The notes: a model not told the origin generated them from the sequence alone. A DNA stretch of 64,000 nt from Desulfuromonadales bacterium (GCA_024636295.1 JAGXHI010000045.1:28199-92198), one strand, 5' to 3'; counted from the first letter of the stretch, positions 44,297 through 54,956 are shown. Program-made: numbers and translations.

Positions 44297-47200
44297 GCTG
44301 GATAAAGGACATCATCGACCCGAAAGCCCGCCAATGGGAAGAATTTTATCGCAACCGGTATCAGCATGAAAAGGTCGTGCGCAGCACGCACGGCGTGAAC
44401 TGCACCGGAGGCTGTTCCTGGAACGTTGCGGTCAAGGACGGCATGGTCGCCTGGGAACTTCAGGCAACCGATTATCCCGCCCTCGAGGAAGGAATCCCCC
44501 CGTATGAGCCCCGCGGCTGTCAGCGCGGCATCTCCTTTTCCTGGTATCTCTACAGCCCCCTTCGTGTGAAGTATCCCTATCTGCGCGGAGTGCTCATGGA
44601 TCTGTGGCGGGCGGCCAGGGCCGAGCACGACGACCCGGTCGCGGCATGGGAATCGATCGTGAACGATCCCGAAAAACGACGCACCTACCAGAAGGCGCGG
44701 GGAAAGGGCGGATTCCGACGCGCGAGCTGGGACGAAGTGCTCGAGCTCTCCGCCGCGGCCTCCGTTCACACCATCAAAAAACACGGTCCCGACCGGGTCA
44801 TCGGTTTTTCTCCGATCCCCGCCATGTCCATGCTCTCCTTCGCCGCAGGTTCCCGCTTCATCCAGCTGATGGGCGGTGTGAACTTGTCTTTCTACGACTG
44901 GTACTGCGACCTTCCCAACGCCTCCCCTGAAATCTGGGGGGAGCAGACCGATGTGGCCGAGAGCGCCGACTGGCACAACAGCAAGTTCATCGCGGTGATG
45001 GGGTCGAATCTGAGCATGACCCGAACCCCCGATGTGCACTACGTGGCACAGGCCCGACACAACGGCTCCAAACTGGTCGTTCTCTCGCCGGATTTTTCCA
45101 TGACCTCCAAATACGCCGACTGGTGGATACCCGCCCACGCCGGCCAGGACGGCGCCTTCTGGATGGCGGTCAATCACGTCATCCTCAATGAATTTCACTA
45201 TCAAAAAGCCACTCCCTACTTCCTCGATTACATCTCGCGTTACACCGACAGTCCTTTTCTGATCGAACTGGAGGACAGGGGGAACGGGAGCTACTCCGCC
45301 GGTCGCCTGTTGCGGGCGGCGCAGCTCGAGAATTATCGCGAGGAAGAAAACGCCGATTTCAAGTACCTGATCTGGGACGAGTCGACGGACGGCCCGCGTA
45401 TGCCTCTGGGAAGCATGGGCTTTCGATGGCAGCAGCAGAAGGGAGAATGGAATCTGCAGATGAAGGATGGCCGCGATGGCGCCGAGCTGTCGCCTCGCCT
45501 GTCCTTTCTGAAGCGGCACGATGAGATCTGCGAAGTGTCCTTTCCCGATTTCGCCGAGGAGAGAGCAACGCGGCGCGGCGTGCCTGTGCGCACCGTGGAA
45601 ACCGAAGCGGGACCTGTGCGGGTCGCCACCGTTTACGATCTGCTTATGGCACAGTTCGGAGTGAACCGCGGACTGAGAGGAAATTATCCCCGCGGCTATG
45701 ATGATGATGCGGCGCCCTACACTCCGGCCTGGCAGGAAAAATTCACCGGCGTCGACCGTGCCAATGTCATTCAATTCGCCCGCGAATGGGCCGACACCGC
45801 CGAAAGGACTCAAGGGAAATGCTGCATCATCATCGGCGCTGGGGTCAATCACTGGTATCATGCCAACCTTGCTTACCGGGCCGGAATAGCGGCCCTGATG
45901 CTGTGTGGCTGCGTGGGGAAAAACGGCGGGGGACTCAACCACTACGTGGGACAGGAGAAACTCGCCCCCGTGGCGCCCTGGGCAACTCTGTCCGGCGCCC
46001 TCGACTGGAGTCGGCCGCCGCGATTTCAGAACACCCCGAGTTTCCATTACGTTCACAGCGATCAGTGGCGTTACGAGCGAACCGTCGACGAGGCGAAGAT
46101 TCGCCCGGCCGCCGAACCGGGTCCCGTCACCGACGGGCACACCATGGACCACCAGGTTCGGGCGACTAAACTGGGATGGCTTCCCTTCTATCCCCAGTTC
46201 GACCGCAATTCCCTGGACCTGATCCACAGCGCCCGGGAGGACGGCGCCGACACCAGCGAAGAGATCGTCGACTGGACGGTGCGTCAGCTCAAGGAAAAGA
46301 AGCTGCGCTTCGCCGTGGAGGACCCGGATGCGCCGGAAAACTGGCCGAGGGTCTGGTTCATCTGGCGGGGCAACGCCCTGTCATCGAGCGCCAAAGGACA
46401 CGAGTATTTCCTGAAGCATTATCTCGGAACCCATAACAGCACCATTGCGCCGGAGACCGCCGGAGAATCGGTCAAAGAGGCCGTCTGGCACGAGAAAGCG
46501 CCCGAAGGAAAGCTCGATCTGGTGATCGATCTCAATTTCCGGATGGACACCTCGGCCCTTTATTCCGACGTGATCCTTCCCGCCGCCACCTGGTATGAGA
46601 AAGACGACCTGAATTCCACCGATATGCATTCCTTTATTCATCCGCTGCAGGCGGCTGTCCCGCCCTGCTGGGAATCGCGCAGCGACTGGGACATCTTCCG
46701 GTCCCTGGCGGAGAAAGTCAGCGACCTGGCAAAGGTTCACCTGCCCGAGCCGATCGACGATCTGGTATCCGTTCCCCTGCAGCATGACACTCCCGCCGAA
46801 ATGGCCCAGCGGGAGATCCGCGACTGGAGCAAGGGAGAGTGTGAACCGATTCCGGGCAAAACAATGCCCGGTCTGGCCATTGTGAAGAGAGATTATGCCA
46901 ATCTCTACAACCGCTTCGTCTCCTTTGGGCCGGAGGCGAGGGAGAAGGGGATCGGCGCCCACGGTCTCAATTGGGCGATCGAGGATATGTACGACGACCT
47001 GGCGAAGAAAAAATCCTCTCCACCCTGGGATGGCGGCCGATATCCGTCCCTTGTGGAAGCGGTCGATGCCGCCAACATCATCCTGGACCTTGCCCCGGAA
47101 ACCAACGGTGAGGTTGCCTTCAGGGCTTTCCAGGCGGAGGAGAAGAAGGTCGGTCTTCCTCTGACCGACCTGGCGGAAAAGAGCCGGAGCGTACGGACGA

Positions 47201-47916
47201 CCTTCGCCGATCTCGATCGCCAGCCCCGGCGGCTCCTGACCAGTCCCTGCTGGTCGGGCATTACAAACGAGGGGCGCGCCTATTCGGCGTTTTGCCTCAA
47301 TGTCGAGAAGCTGGTTCCCTGGCGGACCATCACCGGTCGGCAGCATTTCTATCTCGATCACCAGTCCTATATCGCCTATGGCGAAAACCTGCCCACCTAC
47401 AAACCGAAACCCGGTGCGGCGATCCTTCAGGACCTGGTGGCCAGCCGGCCGGAGGGAGATGTCCTCAAACTCAATTTTCTGACGCCCCACGGCAAGTGGG
47501 GAATCCACTCCACCTACAGCGACAACCATCGGATGCTGGCCCTCTCGCGCGGTTGTCATCCCTTGTGGATCAACGACCGGGAGGCCGCGCAAATCGGTCT
47601 TGTGGACAACGACTGGGTGGAGGTCTACAACGACCACGGCGTCGTGGTGACCCGGGCCGCCGTCAGCGCCCGCATTCCCCGGGGAATGGGAATCCAGTAC
47701 CATGCTCCGGAGCGCACGATCGGTGTGCCCAGGTCCCCCTTGCGGGGGAAACGCGCCGGGGTGCACAACAGCCTGATACGCACCCGACTCAAGCCCAACC
47801 TGATGGCCGGAGGCTACGGACAGTTCACCTATGCCTTCAACTACTGGGGGCCTACCGGCTCAAACCGGGACACCTTCATCCTGGTCCGGAAACTGATAGG
47901 AGAGCCTCAATGGTAG
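44293..47916 (+). CDS. narG: Respiratory nitrate reductase, alpha subunit
   Basis: A 1207-residue molybdopterin subunit reducing nitrate to nitrite. The FS0 cluster ligands are His33, Cys37, Cys41 ([13 protein letters not shown]) and Cys76 (PRGCQRG). The Asp ligand of molybdenum is in the region [15 protein letters not shown]. The N terminus has no twin-arginine motif, so the active site should face the cytoplasm. The start at ATG 44293 overlaps the cytochrome stop; GGGAGG precedes. A longer frame from 44221 is inside the cytochrome gene. The protein seems complete. Confidence 0.97.
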   Translation: MSWIKDIIDPKARQWEEFYRNRYQHEKVVRSTHGVNCTGGCSWNVAVKDGMVAWELQATDYPALEEGIPPYEPRGCQRGISFSWYLYSPLRVKYPYLRGVLMDLWRAARAEHDDPVAAWESIVNDPEKRRTYQKARGKGGFRRASWDEVLELSAAASVHTIKKHGPDRVIGFSPIPAMSMLSFAAGSRFIQLMGGVNLSFYDWYCDLPNASPEIWGEQTDVAESADWHNSKFIAVMGSNLSMTRTPDVHYVAQARHNGSKLVVLSPDFSMTSKYADWWIPAHAGQDGAFWMAVNHVILNEFHYQKATPYFLDYISRYTDSPFLIELEDRGNGSYSAGRLLRAAQLENYREEENADFKYLIWDESTDGPRMPLGSMGFRWQQQKGEWNLQMKDGRDGAELSPRLSFLKRHDEICEVSFPDFAEERATRRGVPVRTVETEAGPVRVATVYDLLMAQFGVNRGLRGNYPRGYDDDAAPYTPAWQEKFTGVDRANVIQFAREWADTAERTQGKCCIIIGAGVNHWYHANLAYRAGIAALMLCGCVGKNGGGLNHYVGQEKLAPVAPWATLSGALDWSRPPRFQNTPSFHYVHSDQWRYERTVDEAKIRPAAEPGPVTDGHTMDHQVRATKLGWLPFYPQFDRNSLDLIHSAREDGADTSEEIVDWTVRQLKEKKLRFAVEDPDAPENWPRVWFIWRGNALSSSAKGHEYFLKHYLGTHNSTIAPETAGESVKEAVWHEKAPEGKLDLVIDLNFRMDTSALYSDVILPAATWYEKDDLNSTDMHSFIHPLQAAVPPCWESRSDWDIFRSLAEKVSDLAKVHLPEPIDDLVSVPLQHDTPAEMAQREIRDWSKGECEPIPGKTMPGLAIVKRDYANLYNRFVSFGPEAREKGIGAHGLNWAIEDMYDDLAKKKSSPPWDGGRYPSLVEAVDAANIILDLAPETNGEVAFRAFQAEEKKVGLPLTDLAEKSRSVRTTFADLDRQPRRLLTSPCWSGITNEGRAYSAFCLNVEKLVPWRTITGRQHFYLDHQSYIAYGENLPTYKPKPGAAILQDLVASRPEGDVLKLNFLTPHGKWGIHSTYSDNHRMLALSRGCHPLWINDREAAQIGLVDNDWVEVYNDHGVVVTRAAVSARIPRGMGIQYHAPERTIGVPRSPLRGKRAGVHNSLIRTRLKPNLMAGGYGQFTYAFNYWGPTGSNRDTFILVRKLIGEPQW

Positions 47917-47933
47917 AGGTCATGAACCCATCG

Positions 47934-47996
47934 GTAGGGGCGCAATTCATTGTGTCCGGGCAATTCAATGGCGGGCGCGATGAATCGCGCCCCTAC
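47934..47996. repeat. Palindromic intergenic repeat between narG and narH
   Basis: A 63-base element whose ends are near-perfect inverted repeats: GTAGGGGCGCAATTCATTG at the left against CGATGAATCGCGCCCCTAC at the right. This GTAGGGGCG...CGCCCCTAC form is a well-known type of REP/MITE-like sequence in deltaproteobacteria and other phyla. It makes the narG-narH gap 106 bases in an operon where other junctions overlap. Confidence 0.75.
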
Positions 47997-48022
47997 GTTC
48001 CAGAAAAAAAAGGATGGAAACC

Positions 48023-49510
48023 ATGAATGTGCGCTCGCAGATATCCTCCGTTTTCCACCTCGACAAGTGCATCGGCTGCCATACCTGCAGCATCGCATGC
48101 AAAAACCTCTGGACCGACCGCCGGGGCGCCGAATACATGTGGTGGAACAACGTGGAGACCAAACCGGGCACCGGTTATCCCACCCTCTGGGAGGATCAGG
48201 AAAAATACAAGGGAGGATGGGAAGTCACCGGCCATGATCTTCATCTCAAGATGGGCGGTCGCGGGAGCCTTCTCGGAAAGATTTTTCATAATCCTCACCT
48301 GCCCACGGTGGACGATTATTACGAGCCCTACACCTACCGGTATGGAGACCTGTTCAATGCCCCCAAGGGGGACGATCAACCCACGGCCCGGCCCGTATCG
48401 ATGATCAGCGGCGAACCGATGAAGATCGAGGCGGGACCCAACTGGGACGACGACCTGGGAGGGTCTCCAATTTATGCCGCCAACGATCCTTCGATGAAAA
48501 AATTGAGCGAACAGGAACAGGCGCAGCTTTTCGCTCTGGAGCGGATGGTCTTCTTTTATGTCCCACGCATCTGCAACCACTGTGTGAACGCCGGGTGCGT
48601 TGCCGCCTGTCCCTCGGGGGCGATCTACAAGCGGGGCGAGGACGGGATCGTGCTGGTCAGCCAGGAGAAATGCCGCGGCTGGCGCATGTGCGTCGCCGGG
48701 TGTCCCTATAAAAAAACCTATTACACCTGGTCTACGGGAAAATCCGAGAAATGCATCCTCTGCTATCCCCGGCAGGAAAGTGGACAGGCGCCGGCCTGTT
48801 TCCACTCCTGCGTTGGGCGCATCCGCTATCTCGGGGTGCTTCTCTACGACGCCGACCGCATCGAGGAGACCGCCAAACGGACCGATCCGGAGCTGGTAGC
48901 GGCCCAGCGGGAGATGATTCTCGATCCTCACGATCCCGAGGTGATTGCAGCCGCCCGCAAAAACGGCGTGCACGAGCAGATTATCAAGGCCGCGCAGAAG
49001 TCACCGGTTTACCGGTTCGTCAAGGAATGGGAGTTGGCGCTTCCCCTTCATCCGGAATTCCGGACGCTTCCGATGCTGTTCTATGTTCCCCCTCTTCTTC
49101 CGGTTATTGCGACCGTGGAGGAGGGAAGAACGAAGCTCGGAGACGATTTCTTCAGTTCGCTGGAGCAGGCGAGACTTCCTCTGCGCTATCTGGCCAGTCT
49201 CTTTGCTGGTGGAAACGAGGAGGAGGTGGCGAAGGCTTACCGCAAACAGATGGCGGTGCGGTTGCTGCGGCGATCCGAGACCGTGGAGGGGATAAGTCGG
49301 GAGGTGGCGGAAAAGGCCTGTGCCGCCGCCGGGATCGGGACCGACGAGGCGGATTCGATTTACCGCCTGACTTCTCTTGCCGGGCTGAAGGAGCGGGTGG
49401 TCATCCCCTCCATGTTGCGGGAGCAGGCTTTGGAGTCGATCGAAGATCCCCATGAGCATCGACGTGAGGCGGGTTTCGGGACCCGTCGGAAAGCGAAAAG
49501 GCGATGGTAG
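48023..49510 (+). CDS. narH: Respiratory nitrate reductase, beta (iron-sulfur) subunit
   Basis: A 495-residue electron-transfer subunit on the cytoplasmic face. The four cluster motifs are complete: CIGCHTCSIACKN, CNHCVNAGCVAACPSG, CRGWRMCVAGCPYKK (the Trp in place of Cys makes the 3Fe-4S site) and CILCYPRQESGQAPACFHSC. The start at 48023 lies eight bases after AGGA; the in-frame ATG at 48014 overlaps that signal. The stop overlaps the narJ start. Confidence 0.97.
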   Translation: MNVRSQISSVFHLDKCIGCHTCSIACKNLWTDRRGAEYMWWNNVETKPGTGYPTLWEDQEKYKGGWEVTGHDLHLKMGGRGSLLGKIFHNPHLPTVDDYYEPYTYRYGDLFNAPKGDDQPTARPVSMISGEPMKIEAGPNWDDDLGGSPIYAANDPSMKKLSEQEQAQLFALERMVFFYVPRICNHCVNAGCVAACPSGAIYKRGEDGIVLVSQEKCRGWRMCVAGCPYKKTYYTWSTGKSEKCILCYPRQESGQAPACFHSCVGRIRYLGVLLYDADRIEETAKRTDPELVAAQREMILDPHDPEVIAAARKNGVHEQIIKAAQKSPVYRFVKEWELALPLHPEFRTLPMLFYVPPLLPVIATVEEGRTKLGDDFFSSLEQARLPLRYLASLFAGGNEEEVAKAYRKQMAVRLLRRSETVEGISREVAEKACAAAGIGTDEADSIYRLTSLAGLKERVVIPSMLREQALESIEDPHEHRREAGFGTRRKAKRRW

Positions 49511-50082
49511 ACAGTGCGATGGTACGAAAAAAGGAACTTTTAAGGATCTTTTCACGGCTTGCGGGGTATCCGGGTCCCGGAATCATGAAAGCGACGGCCG
49601 AAGGGCTCCAAATGCTGGATGGGGAATTTCCGCCGGCCGCGCAGGCGCTGGCATCCTTCCGCGATGCCATGAAGAACCTTTCGGGCTCGGAACGGGAGGA
49701 AGTCTACACGTCCGTTTTCGACCTGCAGCCCCGGTGCGCTCCTTACGTGGCTTATCAGCTGTGTGGGGAAAGCCGCCAGCGCACTCTTTTTCTGATTCGG
49801 CTGAAGGAAATTTACAGGGAACACGGCTTCGAGACGGGAGGGGAGCTGCCCGATCATCTGACGGAGGTCATCGGCTTTCTTGCCCATGCCCCCGAATCCC
49901 GTGCCGGCGAGGAATTGGCGTCTGACGGGGTTCTTCCCGCCCTGGAGAAAATGCTGGGCAGTTTCGGGGACGACGATGCTCACCCCTACCGTTTTCTGCT
50001 GCAGGCGCTTCGAAATTACCTGTCGAAAACCTACGCATGTTCTCGGGAGACGGCGACTTCCGAAGAAAAGGAGACGGCGTGA
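49504..50082 (+). CDS. narJ: Nitrate reductase assembly chaperone
   Basis: A 192-residue TorD/NarJ-family chaperone that binds NarG for molybdenum-cofactor insertion. Family marks are ELLRIFSRLAGYPGPG near the start, YVAYQLCGESRQRTLFLIRL and ELPDHLTEVIGFLAH. It is all-helical and not part of the final enzyme. It overlaps narH by 7 bases and narI by 1, consistent with coupled translation. Confidence 0.94.
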   Translation: MVDSAMVRKKELLRIFSRLAGYPGPGIMKATAEGLQMLDGEFPPAAQALASFRDAMKNLSGSEREEVYTSVFDLQPRCAPYVAYQLCGESRQRTLFLIRLKEIYREHGFETGGELPDHLTEVIGFLAHAPESRAGEELASDGVLPALEKMLGSFGDDDAHPYRFLLQALRNYLSKTYACSRETATSEEKETA

Positions 50083-50759
50083 TGATGGACCTGCTCCTGT
50101 TTGGCATATTCCCCTATGTGGCGGTTTCGCTAGCGGTCGGGGTCGGCATTTACCGGTATTTCATCGACCGATATTCCTGGTCTTCCCAGTCCTCACAATT
50201 TCTGGAAAGCCGCGCTCTCTTCTGGGGCTCGGTCCCCTGGCATTATCCGATCCTGATTATTCTTCTGGCTCATTTCCTGGCTTTCCTGTTCCCGACCGGA
50301 TGGGGAGAACTGCTGGGCCGGCCCCTGCGACTTTATCTCCTGGAGGTTACCGGCCTTGCCCTTGCGGTCTGGGCATTCATCGGGCTGGTGATATTGATGG
50401 CCCGCCGCGTCGGGAGCCGGCGAGTATCCGCTGTGACCACGGTGATCGACTGGCTGGTTCTTTTGATCCTGCTTCTGCAGGTAGCAACGGGAATCTACAT
50501 TGCCTTTACCCTTCGCTGGGGATCGCTCTGGTATCTTCATACGGCCACCCCCTGGCTGTGGTCCCTTTTGACTTTCAACCCCCAGGTGCAGACGATGGCG
50601 GTCCTTCCTCTTTTCGTCAAGCTCCATGCCGTCAATGCCTTCCTCCTGGTGGCCCTGTTTCCCTTCTCCCGGCTGGTTCACGTGGTGAGCATACCCGTGA
50701 CCTACCTGGGGAGACCCCTGCAGGTGGTGATCTGGAACAGGCAGCGCGACGGGCGTTGA
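50082..50759 (+). CDS. narI: Respiratory nitrate reductase, gamma (cytochrome b) subunit
   Basis: A 225-residue five-helix membrane subunit. The haem b ligands are pairs of His in helix II (VPWHYPILIILLAHFLAFL) and helix V (VKLHAVNAFLLVALF and LVHVVS), as in E. coli NarI. It oxidises quinol and passes electrons to NarH. The ATG overlaps the narJ TGA; AAAGGAGA lies upstream. It ends 113 bases before narK1; this gap holds GC-rich stems but no clear terminator. Confidence 0.96.
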   Translation: MMDLLLFGIFPYVAVSLAVGVGIYRYFIDRYSWSSQSSQFLESRALFWGSVPWHYPILIILLAHFLAFLFPTGWGELLGRPLRLYLLEVTGLALAVWAFIGLVILMARRVGSRRVSAVTTVIDWLVLLILLLQVATGIYIAFTLRWGSLWYLHTATPWLWSLLTFNPQVQTMAVLPLFVKLHAVNAFLLVALFPFSRLVHVVSIPVTYLGRPLQVVIWNRQRDGR

Positions 50760-50872
50760 ATAGGGCAATTTGCAAGTACGGACCAGCCCTGCGGGAGGGC
50801 GGATCCCGCCTTTCATGCAATTCGTTCACCTGGCTCCAATAAAATCAGCCCTGTGATGAAAAAGGAGGCGCC

Positions 50873-52381
50873 TTGGAACCGATCGCCACGGCAAAATCGC
50901 ACAAGATTCTGTTTCTGAATACGCTGGCCTTTACCGTCTGTTTCGCCGCCTGGATGTTCAACGGGGTGCTGGTGACCTTCCTGGCGGACAACCGGGTCTT
51001 CGACTGGGGGCCGGTAGAGATCGGCTGGCTGATGGGAATCCCGGTGCTGACCGGTTCGGTTTTCCGGCTGCCGGCGGGCATGTTGACCGACAAGTTCGGG
51101 GGAAAACCCGTCTACGGGACTCTGCTTCTTATCTGCGCGATTCCCATGTTTCTTCTGTCGAAGGCGGACAGTTTTCTGACCTTCGCTCTCTGCAGTTTCG
51201 GATTCGGTCTGGCCGGGGTGAGCTTCTCCATCGGCATCGCCTTCACCTCGGTCTGGTATCCCAGGCACCGGCAGGGGACCGCCCTCGGCATTTTCGGAGC
51301 GGGAAACGCCGGAGCGGCCCTTACCACTCTCTTTGCGCCGACCATGCTCAACCGATTGACCGATCATGGCGCCAACCTCGAGGGATGGCGCCAGCTGCCC
51401 GTTCTTTATGCCGGCATGCTGGTGGCGATGGGAGTGATCTTCTTTCTCTTTTCCGAGAACAAGAAGCCGAAGACACATGGCAAATCTTTCGGCGAGATGC
51501 TCAAGCCCCTCGGCAGCATGCGGGTATGGCGCTTCGGCCTCTACTATTTTCTGGTCTTCGGCTGCTTCGTCGCCTTCTCACAGTGGCTCGTTCCCTATTT
51601 CGTAAATGTCTATTATCTGCCGCTGGTGACCGCCGGCATTTTTGCGGCGGCCTTCAGTCTTCCCTCCGGCGTGATTCGCGCTCTTGGAGGATGGATGTCG
51701 GATAAGTTCGGCGGCCGGAGGATAATGTACTGGGTCCTAGGCGCCTCAACCCTGATCAGCTTTTTGCTGATTATGCCTAAAATGGAGATCTACAGCCCCG
51801 GCCGCGGGGTGATGGCCATGCGCTCCGGGACGGTGACCGAGGTGACGGCGACCTTGATAAAGGTGGGTGAGCAAAGCTATTCCCTCAAGAAAAAACCTGA
51901 ATTATTGAAGAACTATGAGGAGGAAACGCTGGTGCTGCCGAGCAAGAGGACCTGGCAGGAACCGGTGGTCGAGATCGGCCAGGAGGTGAAGAAAAAGGAA
52001 CTGATCGCCAAGGGAGTGACGCGGATTTTCTTTCAGGCCAACGTCTGGATCTTCGCCGTATTCGTCATTCTGCTCGGTAGTGTCTGGGGGATTGGCAAGG
52101 CGGCGGTCTACAAGCTTATCCCCGACTATTTTCCGGAAGAGGTGGGGGTCGTCGGCGGAATGGTCGGCGTGCTCGGAGGCCTCGGCGGGTTTTTCTGCCC
52201 GATCATCTTCGGATATCTGCTCGAAGGGACTGGACTGTGGACCAGCGCCTGGATGTTCATGTTCGCCCTCTCCCTGGTCTGCCTGATCTGGATGCACCTG
52301 GTCATCAACAGGATGATGGAAAAGAAGCATCCGCGGGAGATGCGCAAAATAGAAGAAATTAATACAGCTGTTATCGAATAG
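50873..52381 (+). CDS. narK: Nitrate/nitrite transporter NarK with a soluble insert (first copy)
   Basis: A 502-residue MFS protein of the nitrate/nitrite porter group with nitrate signature GIFGAGNAGAALTT (helix 5) and the second signature GVLGGLGGFFCP (helix 11). Between about residues 304 and 388, an insert of ~85 residues interrupts the later helices (begins MEIYSPGRGVMAMRSGTVTE; contains YSLKKKPELLKNYEEETLVL); ordinary NarK1 proteins have a short loop there. The gene starts with TTG at 50873, five bases after AAAGGAGG. It pairs with the following NarK2, as in several denitrifiers. Confidence 0.92.
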   Translation: MEPIATAKSHKILFLNTLAFTVCFAAWMFNGVLVTFLADNRVFDWGPVEIGWLMGIPVLTGSVFRLPAGMLTDKFGGKPVYGTLLLICAIPMFLLSKADSFLTFALCSFGFGLAGVSFSIGIAFTSVWYPRHRQGTALGIFGAGNAGAALTTLFAPTMLNRLTDHGANLEGWRQLPVLYAGMLVAMGVIFFLFSENKKPKTHGKSFGEMLKPLGSMRVWRFGLYYFLVFGCFVAFSQWLVPYFVNVYYLPLVTAGIFAAAFSLPSGVIRALGGWMSDKFGGRRIMYWVLGASTLISFLLIMPKMEIYSPGRGVMAMRSGTVTEVTATLIKVGEQSYSLKKKPELLKNYEEETLVLPSKRTWQEPVVEIGQEVKKKELIAKGVTRIFFQANVWIFAVFVILLGSVWGIGKAAVYKLIPDYFPEEVGVVGGMVGVLGGLGGFFCPIIFGYLLEGTGLWTSAWMFMFALSLVCLIWMHLVINRMMEKKHPREMRKIEEINTAVIE

Positions 52382-52399
52382 AACCGGGAGGAGTAAACG

Positions 52400-54004
52400 A
52401 TGCCTATCAATATCGACAAATGGAACCCCGAAGACGAACAGTTCTGGGAATCAGAGGGCAAGAAGATCGCCACCCGCAACCTGTGGATCTCCATTCCCTG
52501 TCTGCTTTGCGGATTCGCAGTCTGGCTCTACTGGGGAATCATCACGGTGCAGATGCTCAATCTGGGTTACCCCTTTTCCCAGTCTCAGCTCTTCACGCTT
52601 TCGGCGATTGCCGGTCTGACCGGGGCGACTCTGCGGATACCCAGCTCCTTTCTGATCCGCATCGCCGGCGGGCGCAACACAATTTTTTTTACCACCGCGC
52701 TCCTGATGCTGCCGGCCATCGGTACAGGAATCGCTCTGCAAAACAGGGCGACTCCGATCGAGGTCTATTATCTCCTGGCCCTGCTCTCCGGGGTCGGCGG
52801 CGGCAACTTTGCTTCCTCCATGAGCAACATCAGCTTCTTTTTTCCAAAACGGGTACAGGGGACCTCCCTCGGCCTTAACGCAGGGCTCGGCAATTTCGGC
52901 GTCACCACCATGCAGATCCTGATCCCGCTGGTGATGACCTTCGGACTTTTCGGAGGAGAGCCGATGACCCTGATCAACACCAGCGGAACGCTGATCGGAA
53001 AGATTCCCGCCGGCACGGAGACCTACATCCATAATGCCGGATATGTCTGGCTGCTGCTGCTGGCGCCGTTGGCTTTCGCCAGCTGGTTCGGCATGAACAA
53101 CATCACTACCGAGGCGGTCTCTCCCAACATAGGGTCAACCCCGCGGGCCTTCGCCAAGATCACCGGCCTGCTTCTGATCGCCTTTGTCGCTGCCGCCGTC
53201 GGACTCTACCTGTTGTTGCCTCAACCGGTGGGTCTCGGCCTGCTCAGCAAGTGGATCGTTCTGCCGCTGGTCATCGCCGCCACTGTTTTCGGCATGAAGT
53301 ATCTGACCACCGGCGAGCTGCGGGCCAATCTCGATCGCCAGTACAGGATCTTCGCCAGCAAGCATACCTGGGCGATGACCATCATCTACACCATGACCTT
53401 CGGTTCCTTTATCGGCTACTCGGCCGCCTTCGCCCTCTCGATCAAGGTCATCTTCGGCTTCAGCCACATCATGGTGGACGGCGATCTGACCCATGGCACA
53501 ATCAATCCAAATGGACCGAGCGCCCTGATGTTCGCCTGGATGGGCCCCTTTATCGGCGCCCTCATCCGTCCGGTCGGCGGCAAAATTGCCGACAAACTTG
53601 GCGGCGCCATCGTCACACAGTGGGTTTCGGTCGTAATGATCTTGTCAGCTCTCGGCTGCGCCTGGTTCATGAAGACAGCCTACGCTTCGCCTACCCCGGA
53701 GAACTATTTTGTCCCGTTTCTGATTCTGTTCATCATCCTCTTTGCCGCCACCGGCGTCGGCAACGGCTCGACTTTCCGTTCTATCGCCATGATCTTCGAC
53801 AAGGAGCAGGCCGGCCCCGTTCTCGGCTGGACCTCGGCGGTGGCCGCCTACGGAGCCTTCATCATTCCCCAGGTCTTCGGCGAGCAGATCAAGGCGACCA
53901 CGCCCGAATACGCCCTTTATGGCTTTTCAATTTTCTACTTCCTCTGCCTGGTCCTCAACTGGTGGTTCTACACTCGCAGGAATGCCTATATTCAGAACCC
54001 GTGA
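52400..54004 (+). CDS. narK: Nitrate/nitrite antiporter NarK, second copy
   Basis: A 534-residue MFS protein. The signature NAGLGNFGVTTMQ and TGVGNGSTFRSIAMIFD are seen; the long loops (FGGEPMTLINTSGTLIGKIP and GFSHIMVDGDLTHGTIN) are usual for NarK2/NarU-like antiporters of bacteria. It most likely exchanges nitrate for nitrite. GGGAGGAG precedes the ATG, 18 bases after narK1. A terminator follows. Confidence 0.93.
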   Translation: MPINIDKWNPEDEQFWESEGKKIATRNLWISIPCLLCGFAVWLYWGIITVQMLNLGYPFSQSQLFTLSAIAGLTGATLRIPSSFLIRIAGGRNTIFFTTALLMLPAIGTGIALQNRATPIEVYYLLALLSGVGGGNFASSMSNISFFFPKRVQGTSLGLNAGLGNFGVTTMQILIPLVMTFGLFGGEPMTLINTSGTLIGKIPAGTETYIHNAGYVWLLLLAPLAFASWFGMNNITTEAVSPNIGSTPRAFAKITGLLLIAFVAAAVGLYLLLPQPVGLGLLSKWIVLPLVIAATVFGMKYLTTGELRANLDRQYRIFASKHTWAMTIIYTMTFGSFIGYSAAFALSIKVIFGFSHIMVDGDLTHGTINPNGPSALMFAWMGPFIGALIRPVGGKIADKLGGAIVTQWVSVVMILSALGCAWFMKTAYASPTPENYFVPFLILFIILFAATGVGNGSTFRSIAMIFDKEQAGPVLGWTSAVAAYGAFIIPQVFGEQIKATTPEYALYGFSIFYFLCLVLNWWFYTRRNAYIQNP

Positions 54005-54087
54005 GGGACAATACTCGAGCGGGAGAGATCAAGGAATATATTTCAGGATCCATCGACGTCAGATTGATTGAAAAAATTACTCCACTA

Positions 54088-54127
54088 AGAAAAGTCGGTC
54101 GGATATTGTCCGGCTTTTCTTTTTTTC
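54088..54127 (+). terminator. Terminator of the nitrate reductase operon
   Basis: AGAAAAGTCGG/CCGGCTTTTCT, an 11-bp stem with one G-U pair and an 11-base loop, followed by seven T. It ends the seven-gene operon. Confidence 0.88.
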
Positions 54128-54299
54128 CCGCTGGCTTTGTGATAATTTCATGGCAAAAGGATTTCGAATCATTGACGGGCAGGGGATTGCTCGGAATCAC
54201 TTCAGCGCCGGAGGGCGTTACTCACGTTCTTCGGCGCAGTTCTGTTAAAAAATAACGTGATCGGACGCTCAGGTCCGAATTCCTGAAGGAGTATGCTGC

Positions 54300-54956
54300 A
54301 TGCAACGGCGATCAAGCAAACCCCGCTCTCCGTGGTTCGTTTTTCTGAATCATCTCAAAAACAAACTGGGAGCGGGACTGCTCGTGGTGATCCCGGTGGG
54401 GATCACCATTTTTATCCTGCGTTTTCTGTTCAATCTCGCCGACGGGGTTCTGGCTCCCTACATCAAGAGAGTAGGAAGTTTCTTTTTCGGGGAAGGGCAT
54501 TACATCCCTGGTCTCGGAATGATTACCGGTCTGGTCGTTCTCTATTTTGCCGGGCTTCTGGCCACCAATGTGCTTGGAAAGAGGATGGTCAGTGTCTGGG
54601 ATCGGATGCTGTCCCGCATTCCTCTGGTTCGGTCGATTTACACATCTTCAAAACAGTTGCTCGAGGTCTTTTCCAAATCGGGACGGAGCTCTTTCCGACA
54701 GTCCGTTTACGTCGACTTTCCCAAGGAAGGGTCCTATTCCATTGCTTTTATCACCAACATGGTTCAGAGCCGCTCGGGAAAGACCTATTATACCTGCTTC
54801 ATACCCACTTCTCCGAACCCCACCTCGGGATACGTTCTGATCCTGGAGGAAAGTCAGGTTTACCCCACCTCCTTCGGCGTCGAGGAAGCCATGAAAATCA
54901 TTATGTCGGGCGGCATGGTGGCGCCGGAGGTGATCGAGGCCGAAAAGCTTCAGTGA
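54300..54956 (+). CDS. DUF502 family membrane protein
   Basis: A 218-residue membrane protein of the DUF502 family. It has two hydrophobic segments (about 26-46, LGAGLLVVIPVGITIFILRF, and 66-88) and the conserved stretch SRIPLVRSIYTSSKQLLEVF, then a soluble part with FITNMVQSRSGK and IPTSPNPTSGYVLI. Function unknown. AAGGAG precedes the start. Confidence 0.9.
   Translation: MQRRSSKPRSPWFVFLNHLKNKLGAGLLVVIPVGITIFILRFLFNLADGVLAPYIKRVGSFFFGEGHYIPGLGMITGLVVLYFAGLLATNVLGKRMVSVWDRMLSRIPLVRSIYTSSKQLLEVFSKSGRSSFRQSVYVDFPKEGSYSIAFITNMVQSRSGKTYYTCFIPTSPNPTSGYVLILEESQVYPTSFGVEEAMKIIMSGGMVAPEVIEAEKLQ

Noticed and set aside
44005..46227. Open frame of 740 codons on the minus strand opposite narG
   Set aside because: It mirrors the third-base composition of narG and the cytochrome gene; it has no domain, no ribosome-binding site and crosses two real genes.
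50760..50872. Terminator between narI and narK1
   Set aside because: GC-rich stems exist but none with a T-run; the operon most likely continues to the terminator after narK2.
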